From: a bacterium
GTDB lineage: Bacteria > Myxococcota_A > UBA9160 > UBA4427
Direction: 5' to 3'
Length of the DNA: 64,000 bases
Assembly (NCBI GenBank): GCA_024742285.1
Contig: JANSYR010000018.1
Span: 1 to 64,000, forward strand
The notes under the pieces are model-generated. The model was not told the DNA's origin. It saw only the letters and a list, made by a program, of their open reading frames with translations, and did not search any database. A program made the translations under genes and the position numbers. Of the stretch, positions 18,290 to 26,617 are shown piece after piece (position 1 is the first letter of the stretch; the number at the start of each line of letters is the position of its first letter).

Positions 18290-18985
18290 TCAGACGCGTC
18301 GTCGCGTCTGGATCGCCGCCGCCGCGCGGAGTCCGTAGGCGCCGAGCAGGAGCGTGAACGCGGGCCAGTAGGCGAGGTCCTCGGCGACACGACCGCCGTA
18401 GCTCGACAGGTAGATGATCGCGACGGTGAGCTGACCCAGGCCGTGGAGGCGGCTCCAGGCCTTGCCACCGAGGCGCTTCACCGCGGCATCGTTCGACGTC
18501 AGCGCCATCAGCCCGATCATCAAGAAGCCGAAGCCGCCGCCGTAGACCGCGACCGGGTCCTCGAGGAGCACCGGCTCGACGCGCGCGAGGCCGACGATCG
18601 CCGCGAGGTGGACGTATTGGGCGACGAAGTAGGCGAGTCCGATCGCGCGCCGCCGCTTGCGGATCGTGCGGGTCGACGCCGTGGGCGTGAGCCGCGCCAG
18701 CGGACCCGCCGTGTAGGCGAGGAGCCAGAACGGATAGGCGAAGACGGCGGTCGCTCGGACGGCGGCGTGCCAGCCGATCACGCCGAGGCCGTTCAGGCCG
18801 AGGGCGCCGCCCAGGACGGCGACGCTCACGACCAGAGAGATCGCCATCGCACGCCGCGGCGTCGCGGCCCAGGCGAGCCAGATGGGCGGCGTGGCAGGCG
18901 GCGTGGAGGGCGGCGTGGAGGGCGGCGTGGAGGGCGCATTCGAGGGTGGATTGGAGGGCGAGAGGGCGGGGTTCGCGGTCGACAT
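18290..18985 (-). CDS. Ferric-reductase-like transmembrane protein
   Basis: The protein has 231 residues. ATG 18985 follows GAGGAGAG; the first about 35 residues are a Pro/Ser/Thr-rich tract with PPST repeats encoded by 12-base DNA repeats. About six membrane helices follow, with histidines at helix positions in IGWHAAVRAT, FVAQYVHLAAIVG and WSRLHGLGQL, matching the heme-b-binding layout of the ferric_reduct/MsrQ superfamily. It probably carries electrons across the membrane. It is divergent from the cytochrome c gene, 81 bases apart, which suggests a shared redox role. A hairpin (18292-18309) covers its stop codon. Confidence 0.75.
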   Translation of the reverse strand: MSTANPALSPSNPPSNAPSTPPSTPPSTPPATPPIWLAWAATPRRAMAISLVVSVAVLGGALGLNGLGVIGWHAAVRATAVFAYPFWLLAYTAGPLARLTPTASTRTIRKRRRAIGLAYFVAQYVHLAAIVGLARVEPVLLEDPVAVYGGGFGFLMIGLMALTSNDAAVKRLGGKAWSRLHGLGQLTVAIIYLSSYGGRVAEDLAYWPAFTLLLGAYGLRAAAAIQTRRRV

Positions 18986-19066
18986 GACTCTCCTCACCGG
19001 GCGGGACACTGATTAGCCGTCGTCGTCGTTTCCGACAACCGTGCGGATCCCTATGTTCCCGGGCGC

Positions 19067-19990
19067 ATGGAGCCGGCCGTCCCCCCCATCGATCCACGCC
19101 CGGCGATCTCCCCGCTCCTTCGGGTTCTCGCCTCCGCGTTCCTCGTCGCTGCCGTGGCGCGTTCCGCCGTCGCCTCGGAGTCGGACATCCGCGCCCTCGT
19201 CTTCGTCGACGGGGCCGGCTCCGAGCGGACGATCGCGCTCGAGGCGCTGCGGGCGGCCTGTGCGGAAGACGACGTGACCGTCGCCGATCCCTATCACGAA
19301 CGGACCATGCGCTACCGCGCGCTGCCGCTCCGCTGCGTGCTCGATCTCGGCTTCGAGACGAGAGGGGGCGCTGCCGGCTTGTCCGAGGCGGGTCTGCTCC
19401 TGCGGGCGCTCGATGGCTATACGCGACCGGTCTCTGGACGGACGCTGCTCGAGCCGGGGGGCCACGTTGCCTTCGCCGAGTCGTCTCGACTCCCCGTCGT
19501 TGCGGGTGAGGCGCCGTTCTCGCCGATCGATCGACGCCGGGTCGACCCGTCACCCTTCTATCTGGTCTGGAGTGGTCCGGACCAGGGCGACCCCCACGAG
19601 ACGCCGTGGCCCTATCAGCTCGCGCGGATCGAGGTCGCGCCCTTCGAGCAGGCGTTTCCGGCGACGGTCCCGACCGGGCTCGCGGCGCAAGATCCGGGAT
19701 GGGCGGGCTACGGCCTCTTCCAGCGGGCCTGCGCGAGCTGCCATGCGATCAACGGGCAGGGGGGCCGGGTCGGGCCGGACCTGAACGTGCCTCGGAGCAT
19801 CGTGGAGTATCGTCCGGTTCCCCAGATCAAGGCGTACATCCAGAACCCGCAGTCCTTCCGCTACACCAGCATGCCGCCCCACCCGGACCTCGGGGAGGCC
19901 GATCTGGACGCCTTGATCGCCTATTTTTCCGCGATGCGCGCCAGGAAGCAGGACCCTTTCGGTGGGGCCGCCGACGGAACCGACGACTAG
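19067..19990 (+). CDS. Secreted c-type cytochrome with novel N-terminal domain
   Basis: The protein has 307 residues. A hydrophobic segment at about 18-36 ends SAVASES, giving a signal peptide. Residues about 40-200 resemble the sulfite-oxidase-like moulds seen in some periplasmic redox proteins (LLLRALDGYTRPVSG, YLVWSGPDQGDP) but lack an obvious cofactor motif. The C-terminal about 90 residues are a mono-heme cytochrome c: CASCH heme site near 226-230 and distal Met in TSMPPHPDL. It is followed after one base by the cyclohydrolase homologue, so the two are probably co-transcribed, an unusual partnership. Confidence 0.8.
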   Translation: MEPAVPPIDPRPAISPLLRVLASAFLVAAVARSAVASESDIRALVFVDGAGSERTIALEALRAACAEDDVTVADPYHERTMRYRALPLRCVLDLGFETRGGAAGLSEAGLLLRALDGYTRPVSGRTLLEPGGHVAFAESSRLPVVAGEAPFSPIDRRRVDPSPFYLVWSGPDQGDPHETPWPYQLARIEVAPFEQAFPATVPTGLAAQDPGWAGYGLFQRACASCHAINGQGGRVGPDLNVPRSIVEYRPVPQIKAYIQNPQSFRYTSMPPHPDLGEADLDALIAYFSAMRARKQDPFGGAADGTDD

Positions 19991-19991
19991 C

Positions 19992-21047
19992 ATGAGCGCC
20001 GATCGATCCCGCTTCGAAATCAGCAAGTCGACCCTCCACCTCGGGGAGCATCGCGTCGCCCACGCGGAGGGCGACTTCGACGTGCACTTCTTCCGGGATC
20101 TCGCGAACGAGACGACCGCGATGGCGATCACCGTCGGCGATCCGTCGATCGGCCGCCCCCTGCTGGCTCGGGTCCACTCGGCCTGCGTCACGAGCGAGAG
20201 CCTGATGGGGCGGGACTGCGACTGCCGGGAGCAGCTCGAAGGGGCGCTGGCGACGATGGCGCGCGCCGGGCGGGGCGTCCTCTTCTACCTGCTCCAGGAG
20301 GGGCGCGGCGCAGGGCTCACCGCCAAGGCCCGGGACCGGATGATGGTCCAGGCGAGCGGCAACCGGATCACGACCTTCGAAGCCTACGCGTCGATGGGCC
20401 TGCCGGCGGACCTTCGGCGCTACGACCTCGTGGCGCCGATGAGCCGCTTGCTCGGCGTGCGCGCACCCATCCGGCTGCTCACGAACAATCCCGACAAGGC
20501 AGCGGCGGTCGGGGAGGCCCTCGCGACCGAGAAGATCGAACTCCTGGGCACGGAAACGATCCAGGCCCCGAGCTCTCCCTTCAACAGTGACTACCTGAGC
20601 GCCAAGCAGGCCTCCGGCCACGCGCTCGATTCGCCGAGCAGCCTCGAAGGGGCGTCGCCGCCGGTCGACGTCCGCGTCTTCGATCCGATCGCGCTGCCCG
20701 GCGACGACCGCCGCGTCGTGACGGCTTCGTATTTTCTGCCCGTGACGCTGCCTTCGACGGACGCGGACGCCGTCGAATGGTTCCGGATGAGCGTCGTCTA
20801 CGACCGGGACCGCGAGCGCGAGTCGATCGTCCTCTCCCGCGGCGAAGGAGAGGCGGCCGGCCCGCCCGTCGCCCGCGTGCGGATGAACCTGCTCGACCGG
20901 CTGCCCTTCCCGCGCGCGGCGGGTCGCGCCGCGCTCGCGGACGCCCTGCAGACCCTCCGGGACCGCGGGCAGGGCGCCGTCTCCGTCGAGCTCGACGACC
21001 GCGACCTCGCTTCGACCGCCGCCCGGGACGCCGATGGCCGGGGCTGA
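19992..21047 (+). CDS. GTP cyclohydrolase II homologue, divergent, with C-terminal extension
   Basis: The protein has 351 residues; GCH II is normally about 200. Zinc-ligand cysteines are at 65, 76 and 78 (ARVHSACVTSES then RDCDC). The QEGRGAGL motif is at 102-109, the D-x-R pair of the active site at about 140-142, and RLLTNNPDK at 161-169. The tyrosine that follows QEGR in riboflavin-type RibA (RAYALQ) is missing: the segment reads ARDRMMVQ (113-120). From memory of work on Streptomyces GCH II paralogues, loss of this Tyr (to Met) yields the formylated product FAPy. Residues about 220-351 are extra and look like a decayed copy of the N-terminal half without cysteines. The stop overlaps the next gene by 14 bases. 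Confidence 0.85.
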   Translation: MSADRSRFEISKSTLHLGEHRVAHAEGDFDVHFFRDLANETTAMAITVGDPSIGRPLLARVHSACVTSESLMGRDCDCREQLEGALATMARAGRGVLFYLLQEGRGAGLTAKARDRMMVQASGNRITTFEAYASMGLPADLRRYDLVAPMSRLLGVRAPIRLLTNNPDKAAAVGEALATEKIELLGTETIQAPSSPFNSDYLSAKQASGHALDSPSSLEGASPPVDVRVFDPIALPGDDRRVVTASYFLPVTLPSTDADAVEWFRMSVVYDRDRERESIVLSRGEGEAAGPPVARVRMNLLDRLPFPRAAGRAALADALQTLRDRGQGAVSVELDDRDLASTAARDADGRG

Positions 21048-22950
21048 GTCCTCGTCCCCGGGCGAGGACACCGCTGCCCGCGGCCGGGCGCTGTTGGCCG
21101 AACGGATCGCCGCGGCCCCGGACGTGATCGCCGGGCTCCTCCCGCGACAGCCGGACCTCCGCGCGCTCCTCCCGCCCGGCTCGGCGGGTCCGCGGACCCT
21201 GGTCGCGACGGGGATCGGGACGAGCGAAGGGCACGCGCGGCATTTCGCCGAGGCCGCCGCGCGCTGCTTCGGGTGGCCGGCGCGCTTCGCCTCGACCGCG
21301 TCCCTTCAGCAGGCGCCCCACCCGGCGGCTCGGCAGGACTGGCTCGTCGTGTTCTCCCAGGGGCTCTCCGCGAACGCGCGCCATGCTCTCCGCCACGTGG
21401 AAGCGTGGGGGGGATGTGTCCTGGTGACGGGACTCTCGCTCGGGACGAGCGAGGACGACGGCCTCTCCGCGGAGAAGCGGAGCTGGCTCGAGACCCTCGA
21501 AGCGCGCGGCGTGGTCCTCGTCGATCTCGGCTGCGGGGCGGAGTACGGGTCGCTGATTCGGGTGATCGGTGCGCGTGCCGGCTACGTCGCCGGGTGGTCG
21601 ATCCTGCGCAGCCTCGCCCGTGCCCGTCTCGAAGAGACCGCCGTCCTCGACGTCGCTCCAGAAGCGCTTCGGACGGCGCAGGTCGATGCGCAGGCGCGTG
21701 CCGCCGCGACGTTTCCCGAGTCGGAGCCCGTCGCCGATTTCTTCTCGCCGGATCGCCCGCTCCTGATTCTGGCGGAGGGCGGGATCGGCGACTTCGCGGA
21801 ACACCTGACGCTCAAGGTCGCGGAGGGCATGCTCCGTCCGCAGCCGCGGGCCCTGGACGTCCTGCAGTTCGCGCACGGGCCGCTGCAATCGATCGCGGAT
21901 CGACCGGCCTCGCTTCTCTACCTCGTCCCGCCCGGTCGTGACGACACCTGGCTCGAACGCCTGCGCGCGACCCTCGACCCGGATCTCCACGATCTCCGGG
22001 TGTTGCGGGGCACGCTCCCATGGCCGCTCGCGGCGGTCGAGTTCGAGGCGCTCTTCGACGCCCTCGTCGAGCGCACCCTCGGCGAGACCGGGGGCGACGT
22101 GGTCGCCTGGCCCGGCGCCGCGCGAGAGGGCGCGCTCTACACCGTCGGTCCCGACCTTCCCACGCCTGCATCCGAGCCGCGGGCGACGCCCACGGTGTCC
22201 TGGGAAGCGCGGGTCTGGCCGGAGATGGAAGCGCTCGTCGCCAGAGGGCGACGGACGGCGTTGATCGGACTCGGTTCGATCGAGCAGCACGGTCCGCATC
22301 TCCCGCTCGGCACCGATCGCTGGATCGCAGAGGCGCTGCTCGCAGGACTGGAGGCCGACCTCGACGACGCCGTCGCCGTCCCGGCGATCGCGATCGGCTG
22401 TGCGAGCGAGCACCTCGACTTCGCCGGCACCCTCCACGTCGAGCCCGAGACCCTCGAGGCGATCCTGTGTGACGTGCTGCGCTCTCTTTCCCGTCACGGC
22501 TTCGATCGCGCGTTCCTGTTCACGGCGCACGGCGGGAATCTCGACGCCCTCGACGCGATGCGGAACCGGCTGTGTGCGGCGGTGCGGCCGCTCGAGCTGC
22601 GGATCGAGATGGACCCGCGGATCGGCGCCATGCAGTCGGCGGTCGTCGAGGCGGCCTCGCTCGCGCCGTCGGCCGCCGGCCCCCACGCCGGGGAGTACGA
22701 GACGAGCGTCGTCGCTCATCTGCGACCCGGGACGATTCGAACGGACGCGCTCGTTCCGGGGCGGATCGTCGCGCCGGGCGAGTCGCAGGGACTCTTCTAC
22801 CCGAGCCTCCGGCCGAACGCGGAGAGCGGCGTGCTCGGCGATCCCTCCCGCGCTGCGGCGGAGCGCGGGGCTGGGTACCTGGAGGCCTGGGTGGCGTTGC
22901 TCGCCGCCGCCTATCGCGACGCGTTCGAGCCCAGGGGCGCGACCGAGTAG
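21034..22950 (+). CDS. SIS-domain and creatininase-domain fusion protein
   Basis: The protein has 638 residues and starts inside the cyclohydrolase gene, so the two are translationally coupled. Residues about 50-340 form a double sugar-isomerase (SIS) module (VATGIGTSEGHARHF, VVFSQGLSANARHALRH, LILAEGGIGDFAEHLTLK). Residues about 400-638 form a complete creatininase domain with metal-site motifs SIEQHGPHLPLGTD (Glu about 417), FTAHGGNLDAL (His about 499) and HAGEYETS (about 551). Creatininase-fold enzymes include creatinine amidohydrolase and ArfB, the archaeal FAPy deformylase of F420/riboflavin synthesis. With the GCH II neighbour, deformylation of FAPy is the best guess; the SIS half would handle a phosphosugar. 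The last 40 bases overlap the convergent membrane-protein gene. Confidence 0.85.
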   Translation: MAGAESSSPGEDTAARGRALLAERIAAAPDVIAGLLPRQPDLRALLPPGSAGPRTLVATGIGTSEGHARHFAEAAARCFGWPARFASTASLQQAPHPAARQDWLVVFSQGLSANARHALRHVEAWGGCVLVTGLSLGTSEDDGLSAEKRSWLETLEARGVVLVDLGCGAEYGSLIRVIGARAGYVAGWSILRSLARARLEETAVLDVAPEALRTAQVDAQARAAATFPESEPVADFFSPDRPLLILAEGGIGDFAEHLTLKVAEGMLRPQPRALDVLQFAHGPLQSIADRPASLLYLVPPGRDDTWLERLRATLDPDLHDLRVLRGTLPWPLAAVEFEALFDALVERTLGETGGDVVAWPGAAREGALYTVGPDLPTPASEPRATPTVSWEARVWPEMEALVARGRRTALIGLGSIEQHGPHLPLGTDRWIAEALLAGLEADLDDAVAVPAIAIGCASEHLDFAGTLHVEPETLEAILCDVLRSLSRHGFDRAFLFTAHGGNLDALDAMRNRLCAAVRPLELRIEMDPRIGAMQSAVVEAASLAPSAAGPHAGEYETSVVAHLRPGTIRTDALVPGRIVAPGESQGLFYPSLRPNAESGVLGDPSRAAAERGAGYLEAWVALLAAAYRDAFEPRGATE

Positions 22951-23663
22951 AAACGCGCGTAGGCGAAGGGCACCCAGAAGGCGTAGTAGAGCTGGTTCGG
23001 CACGATGCGCACGCCCCAGCCGAGGTCGAGCCCGCCAGCGACGATCAGCACGTCCGCGCCGAGCCAGAGTACGTAGTAGGCAGCGCTGTACCCGAAGAGC
23101 GCGCGCAGGTAGTCGACCTTGGGGACGGCGCCGACGTCGTCGCCGAGGCTCCGCGGGACCCAACGTCGGGACAGGGCGATGCAGAGGCCCATGAAGCCGG
23201 CCTCGTAGACCATCCACAGGACCTGGCCGTGGAGGTCGTCGACGATCGCCCCGAGCGCGGCGTACGTCACGCCCGCGAAGACCGGCACGACGAGGGTCAC
23301 CCCCGCCGCCCAGCCGACGTTCTCCCGGAGCGTTCGCTCGGGGCGCGCCACGCCGATCGCGAGGAGCAGGACGCGGAAGTCGCCGAGCAGGACGAAGAAG
23401 AACATGATGAGGGTGGCCGCGAAGGTGCCCTCGATTCCGTCCTGCTTGGCGAGGAGCCCCGTCGAGAGCGGGTCGACCATCGTCAGGACCGCGAAGACCA
23501 GCGTCGTCCGCGAAACGAAGCGGGCGGCTTCGGGGACGCATGCGCGTGTCGGGTCCGTCGGGCTCGCGGCGCGCCAGGCGAGAAAGGCGATCGGCACCAC
23601 GAGGAGCGCCCAGACGGTCTGCAGCTCGCTGTAGTAGGCGGCCTGCCACGTGAAATCGGTCAT
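22911..23663 (-). CDS. Multi-pass membrane protein of unknown function
   Basis: The protein has 250 residues with about seven hydrophobic helices (LLVVPIAFLAW near the start, FAATLIMFFFVLL, GVTLVVPVFAGVTYAALG, VLWMVYEAGFMGLC, YSAAYYVLWLGADVLIVAGGL, LYYAFWVPFAY). I do not recognise a family; it does not show the YhhN/TMEM86 lysoplasmalogenase pattern. It starts 3 bases after the CarF stop on the same strand, so the two very likely form an operon, and a role linked to plasmalogen or ether lipids is inference from context. Its 3' end overlaps the creatininase-fusion gene by 40 bases in convergent orientation. Confidence 0.8.
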   Translation of the reverse strand: MTDFTWQAAYYSELQTVWALLVVPIAFLAWRAASPTDPTRACVPEAARFVSRTTLVFAVLTMVDPLSTGLLAKQDGIEGTFAATLIMFFFVLLGDFRVLLLAIGVARPERTLRENVGWAAGVTLVVPVFAGVTYAALGAIVDDLHGQVLWMVYEAGFMGLCIALSRRWVPRSLGDDVGAVPKVDYLRALFGYSAAYYVLWLGADVLIVAGGLDLGWGVRIVPNQLYYAFWVPFAYARFYSVAPLGSNASR

Positions 23664-23666
23664 GGA

Positions 23667-24398
23667 TCAGGAGCGCCGCTCGTCGGATCCGGATCGCTCG
23701 GCTTCGGAAGCGACCGAAGTTCCGAACCGTCGCTCGAGCGCGGCGAAGAAGCCCAGGCCATCGAGCATCGGGTTCAGCCAGCCCGAGGTCACACAGTAGG
23801 CGCGATCGTGCTCGCCGCGATGGTGCCGGGCGTGTCGGGCCGGCGTCAGGATCAAGCCCGACCGCTGCAGGATGCGAGCGAGCCGCGGGGGCTGCTTGGC
23901 GTGGGCCCAGCCGTGGAAGACGTTCGTTGCGACGGCGGCGGCCGCGAAGCTCATGCCGAACACGAAGAGGAGCGTCGATCCGAAGTCGTGCGGAAGCGGC
24001 GTCGCGAGCAGGGCACCGGCCAGGGGCACGCTCACCAGCGCATTGTTGCCGGCGACCTCGAAGAGGTCGTGGCGCGAGATGCTCCCGGGATCGTCGTGGT
24101 GGGCGCGGAAGGGCTCGATCAAGAGCGGCCCGACGACGGGCGTGGAAGGATCGAGGCAGCGATCCGCGAGCCAGTGGACCGTACCGGCGACGAACTCGGC
24201 CAGGAGATAGCCGCCGAGCAATCCGACGGGCAGGGCCAGGACCAGCTCCGGGCGCCAGGCGTGCGGCGCAGCCCGAACGAAGGCGAGGCCCGCGATTCCG
24301 ACGAAGAGGCCGACCGCGAGGCGGTCGAGCACCCACTTCGCCCGAGGCTTCGTGAGGGGCAGGGACGCTGTGGGGGCGTCGTGCGTTTCGGCGGACAC
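23667..24398 (-). CDS. carF: CarF/TMEM189-type plasmanylethanolamine desaturase
   Basis: The protein has 243 residues. Histidine clusters of the lipid-desaturase (CarF/Kua/TMEM189) family are present in order: EFVAGTVHWLADRCLD, FRAHHDDPGSISRHD, VFHGWAHAKQPP and ARHARHHRGEHDRAYCVTSG, ending WLNPMLDG. The last motif, H-x-x-H-H with SGWLNP, is characteristic. In Myxococcus CarF introduces the vinyl-ether double bond of plasmalogens and is needed for singlet-oxygen signalling; the human orthologue is PEDS1. Four membrane helices are predicted. The start is ATG 24398; earlier in-frame codons look non-coding. It is followed by the unknown membrane protein in the same operon. Confidence 0.92.
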   Translation of the reverse strand: MSAETHDAPTASLPLTKPRAKWVLDRLAVGLFVGIAGLAFVRAAPHAWRPELVLALPVGLLGGYLLAEFVAGTVHWLADRCLDPSTPVVGPLLIEPFRAHHDDPGSISRHDLFEVAGNNALVSVPLAGALLATPLPHDFGSTLLFVFGMSFAAAAVATNVFHGWAHAKQPPRLARILQRSGLILTPARHARHHRGEHDRAYCVTSGWLNPMLDGLGFFAALERRFGTSVASEAERSGSDERRS

Positions 24399-24553
24399 GG
24401 GTCGATCCTCTCGGAGGGCCGACCGCCCCGGCTCGAGGCGGCCCCTTCGCTCCAGGACGGGCGTGGCGCGTGGACGTCACGCGCCGAGGGAGTGTGCCAC
24501 GAATACGGGGCGTGGGGCATGGCCGGCTCCCCCCGGATCGACCGCCGAAACGC

Positions 24554-24587
24554 AGACCGGGGAGCCGCCTCGGCGACTCCCCGGTCT
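24554..24587. terminator. Strong hairpin terminator
   Basis: AGACCGGGGAG (24554-24564) pairs perfectly with CTCCCCGGTCT (24577-24587), and the inner bases CGC/GCG can extend the stem. It lies just downstream of the minus-strand secreted-protein gene that stops at 24609. A short TTT follows on the minus strand. Confidence 0.65.
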
Positions 24588-24608
24588 CGTTCGTGCTGGA
24601 GGTGTGCG

Positions 24609-25193
24609 CTACCGGACCCGGCCGCGCGCGCGGATCGACAGCGCGTCCACGTGGGAAAGGTCTCGATCGCAATCGCGATTGCGGGAGATCCGTCGCTCAC
24701 GGTCGCGGTCCCGCTCGCGGGCGATCTTCCGATCGATCCGGCGCTCCTTCTCCCAGCGCCGCTCGCGCTTGCTCCGCTTCCAGTCGTGGTCGCGACCGGA
24801 GCGACGATCGTTGCGGGCCCCACGCAGGGCGCGGTCGCCCTTGCGGTCGAGGCGCCGCTCGATGCGATCCCCCTTGCGGTCGAGGTGCTCGGCGAGGGCG
24901 TATTCGCCATTGGCCGCCGCGATGAACGCCAGCAGATCCAGCTGGAAGTCGATCGCCTCCCCCCGTCGGTCGAGCCGACGGTCGTATCGGCGCGCCTCGC
25001 GAACGCGGGCGCGACCTGCCCCGTGGTGTCGCGAGTCGCCGTGGACTCCGTGGCCTCCGTGGGCATGGTGATGGCGATGGCCTCGGTCGTGCGCCTCGGC
25101 AGCGCCCGCCAGGGCCAGCGCCGCGAGCGCGAGTCCGCTCGTCGCGATCGCTCGCATCCACTTCTTGTTCGATTCGCGATTCCTCGAATGCAT
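24609..25193 (-). CDS. His/Arg-rich secreted protein of unknown function
   Basis: The protein has 194 residues. ATG 25193 follows GAGGAGG and gives a signal peptide (WMRAIATSGLALAALALAGAAEA). The mature part starts with a histidine-rich tract (HDRGHRHHHAHGGHGVHGD), then long Arg/Asp/Glu-rich helices with repeats such as LDRRGEAIDFQLDLL, LDRKGDRIERRLDRKGDRAL. The His tract suggests metal binding; the charged helix could be a coiled coil or bind nucleic acid. No known family is recognised. It is monocistronic, between a 245-base region holding its promoter and a strong terminator at 24554-24587. Confidence 0.75.
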   Translation of the reverse strand: MHSRNRESNKKWMRAIATSGLALAALALAGAAEAHDRGHRHHHAHGGHGVHGDSRHHGAGRARVREARRYDRRLDRRGEAIDFQLDLLAFIAAANGEYALAEHLDRKGDRIERRLDRKGDRALRGARNDRRSGRDHDWKRSKRERRWEKERRIDRKIARERDRDRERRISRNRDCDRDLSHVDALSIRARGRVR

Positions 25194-25438
25194 CGGATGG
25201 TCCTCCTCGTGTCGGGTCTGATCCCGCATTCGAAGAGTGAGGACCTGACGATCTCCGTCGCGTTCCGCTCCTGGGGGGCCGTCATGGAAACGTCAAACTG
25301 GCCGCGGGAGCCGCGACAGGGCGCCACGACGCCGGGTCACATCCACGCGGGGCGGCCCTTCGGGATCGTCCGGAGCGCCCGCAGGGCGGTCACGAATCGC
25401 GGCGTTTCGGAACGTCGCGTATCGAGCTCGCGGTCGGC

Positions 25439-26617
25439 CTAACGCGGCGGGCCGAGGACGAGCGTGCCGTTGTGGCCGCCGAATCCGAACGAGTTGGAGA
25501 GCGAGAGGCCCGGCGTCCACGAACGCGGCTCCGACTTCACGACGTCGATCGGTGGCAGGGCCGGGTCGTAGTTCGTGAGTCCGTCCGTCGGCGGAACGAC
25601 GCCATGCTGCATGGAGAGCAGCACGGCGACCGCTTCGAGGGCGCCTGCCGCTCCGAGCGAGTGGCCGGTCACGCCCTTGATCGAGGTCACGATCGGACCG
25701 GGCGTACCGAAGAGCTTCGCGATGCCTTCGGCTTCGGCCGCGTCGTTCAAGGCGGTGCTGGTTCCGTGCGCGTTGATGTGGGCGATGTCCGCCGCGCCCA
25801 CGCCGGCATCGTCGAGCGCAGCCTGCATGCACCGGAGTGCGCCTTCGCCTTCCGGGGCCGGCGCGGTGATGTGGTGTGCATCGGCGAGACTCGCAGACCC
25901 GAGCACCTCACCCAGGATCTTCGCCCCGCGCGCTTCGGCCTGGCTCCACTCTTCCAGCACGACGACCGCACCGCCCTCGGCGATCACGAAGCCGTCTCGG
26001 TCGACGTCGAAGGGACGCGAGACGCCGCTGGGAGAGAGCGCCTTCATGTTCGTGAAGCCCGCCATCGAGATCGGTGTCATGGCGGCTTCGGCTCCGCCCG
26101 CCACCACTGCATCGCAGATGCCCCACTGGATCCAGCGCGCGGCGGCGCCGATCGCATGGGTCCCCGTCGCGCAGGCGGTGGCGAGGGTTTCGCAGGGGCC
26201 CTGGAAGCCCCAACGGATCGAGACGGCGGCGGCGGCGGCGTTGGCCATCATCATCGGCACGACGAAGGGAGAGACGCGCCGGGGGCCCTTCGAATCGAGC
26301 ACGAGGGTCTGGTCCTCGTGGGTCTGGACGCCACCGATGCCGGTGCCGACCAGGACGCCGCGCTTGCCGGGCTCGGCGGTCAGCTCGCCCGCTTGCTCGA
26401 GGGCCTCCTTGGAAGCAGCGACCGCGAATTGTTCGAAGCGGTCCGCTCGGCGGATCGTCTTCGCGTCGTCGTAGAAGTCCTTGGGCTCGAAGTCGTGGGC
26501 CCGTCGCTCCTCGGTCGGCTGCGGGGAGAGGATTCCCTTCCAATAGGCAGCCTGTCCGATCCCGACCGGGGAGACGACGCCGAGTCCCGTGATCGCGACG
26601 CGTCGCTTCTCGCTCAT
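25439..26617 (-). CDS. fabF: 3-oxoacyl-ACP synthase II
   Basis: The protein has 392 residues, slightly shorter than E. coli FabF (413). It starts MSEKRRVAITGLGVVSPVG; the catalytic triad is Cys in LATACATGTHAIG, His in INAHGTSTALNDAAE and His in GVTGHSLGAAGALEAV, with the C-terminal SNSFGFGGHNGTL. It condenses acyl-ACP with malonyl-ACP in fatty acid elongation. Its ATG overlaps the fabH stop (ATGA), so translation is coupled. The acpP, fabD and fabG genes that often accompany these are not in the window. Confidence 0.93.
   Translation of the reverse strand: MSEKRRVAITGLGVVSPVGIGQAAYWKGILSPQPTEERRAHDFEPKDFYDDAKTIRRADRFEQFAVAASKEALEQAGELTAEPGKRGVLVGTGIGGVQTHEDQTLVLDSKGPRRVSPFVVPMMMANAAAAAVSIRWGFQGPCETLATACATGTHAIGAAARWIQWGICDAVVAGGAEAAMTPISMAGFTNMKALSPSGVSRPFDVDRDGFVIAEGGAVVVLEEWSQAEARGAKILGEVLGSASLADAHHITAPAPEGEGALRCMQAALDDAGVGAADIAHINAHGTSTALNDAAEAEGIAKLFGTPGPIVTSIKGVTGHSLGAAGALEAVAVLLSMQHGVVPPTDGLTNYDPALPPIDVVKSEPRSWTPGLSLSNSFGFGGHNGTLVLGPPR

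Noticed and set aside
20581-24672. Very long minus-strand open frame of 1363 codons opposite the cyclohydrolase and creatininase genes
   Set aside because: High-GC shadow frame: Arg/Pro/Gly-rich without motifs, while the opposite strand carries clear enzymes and carF occupies part of it in another frame.
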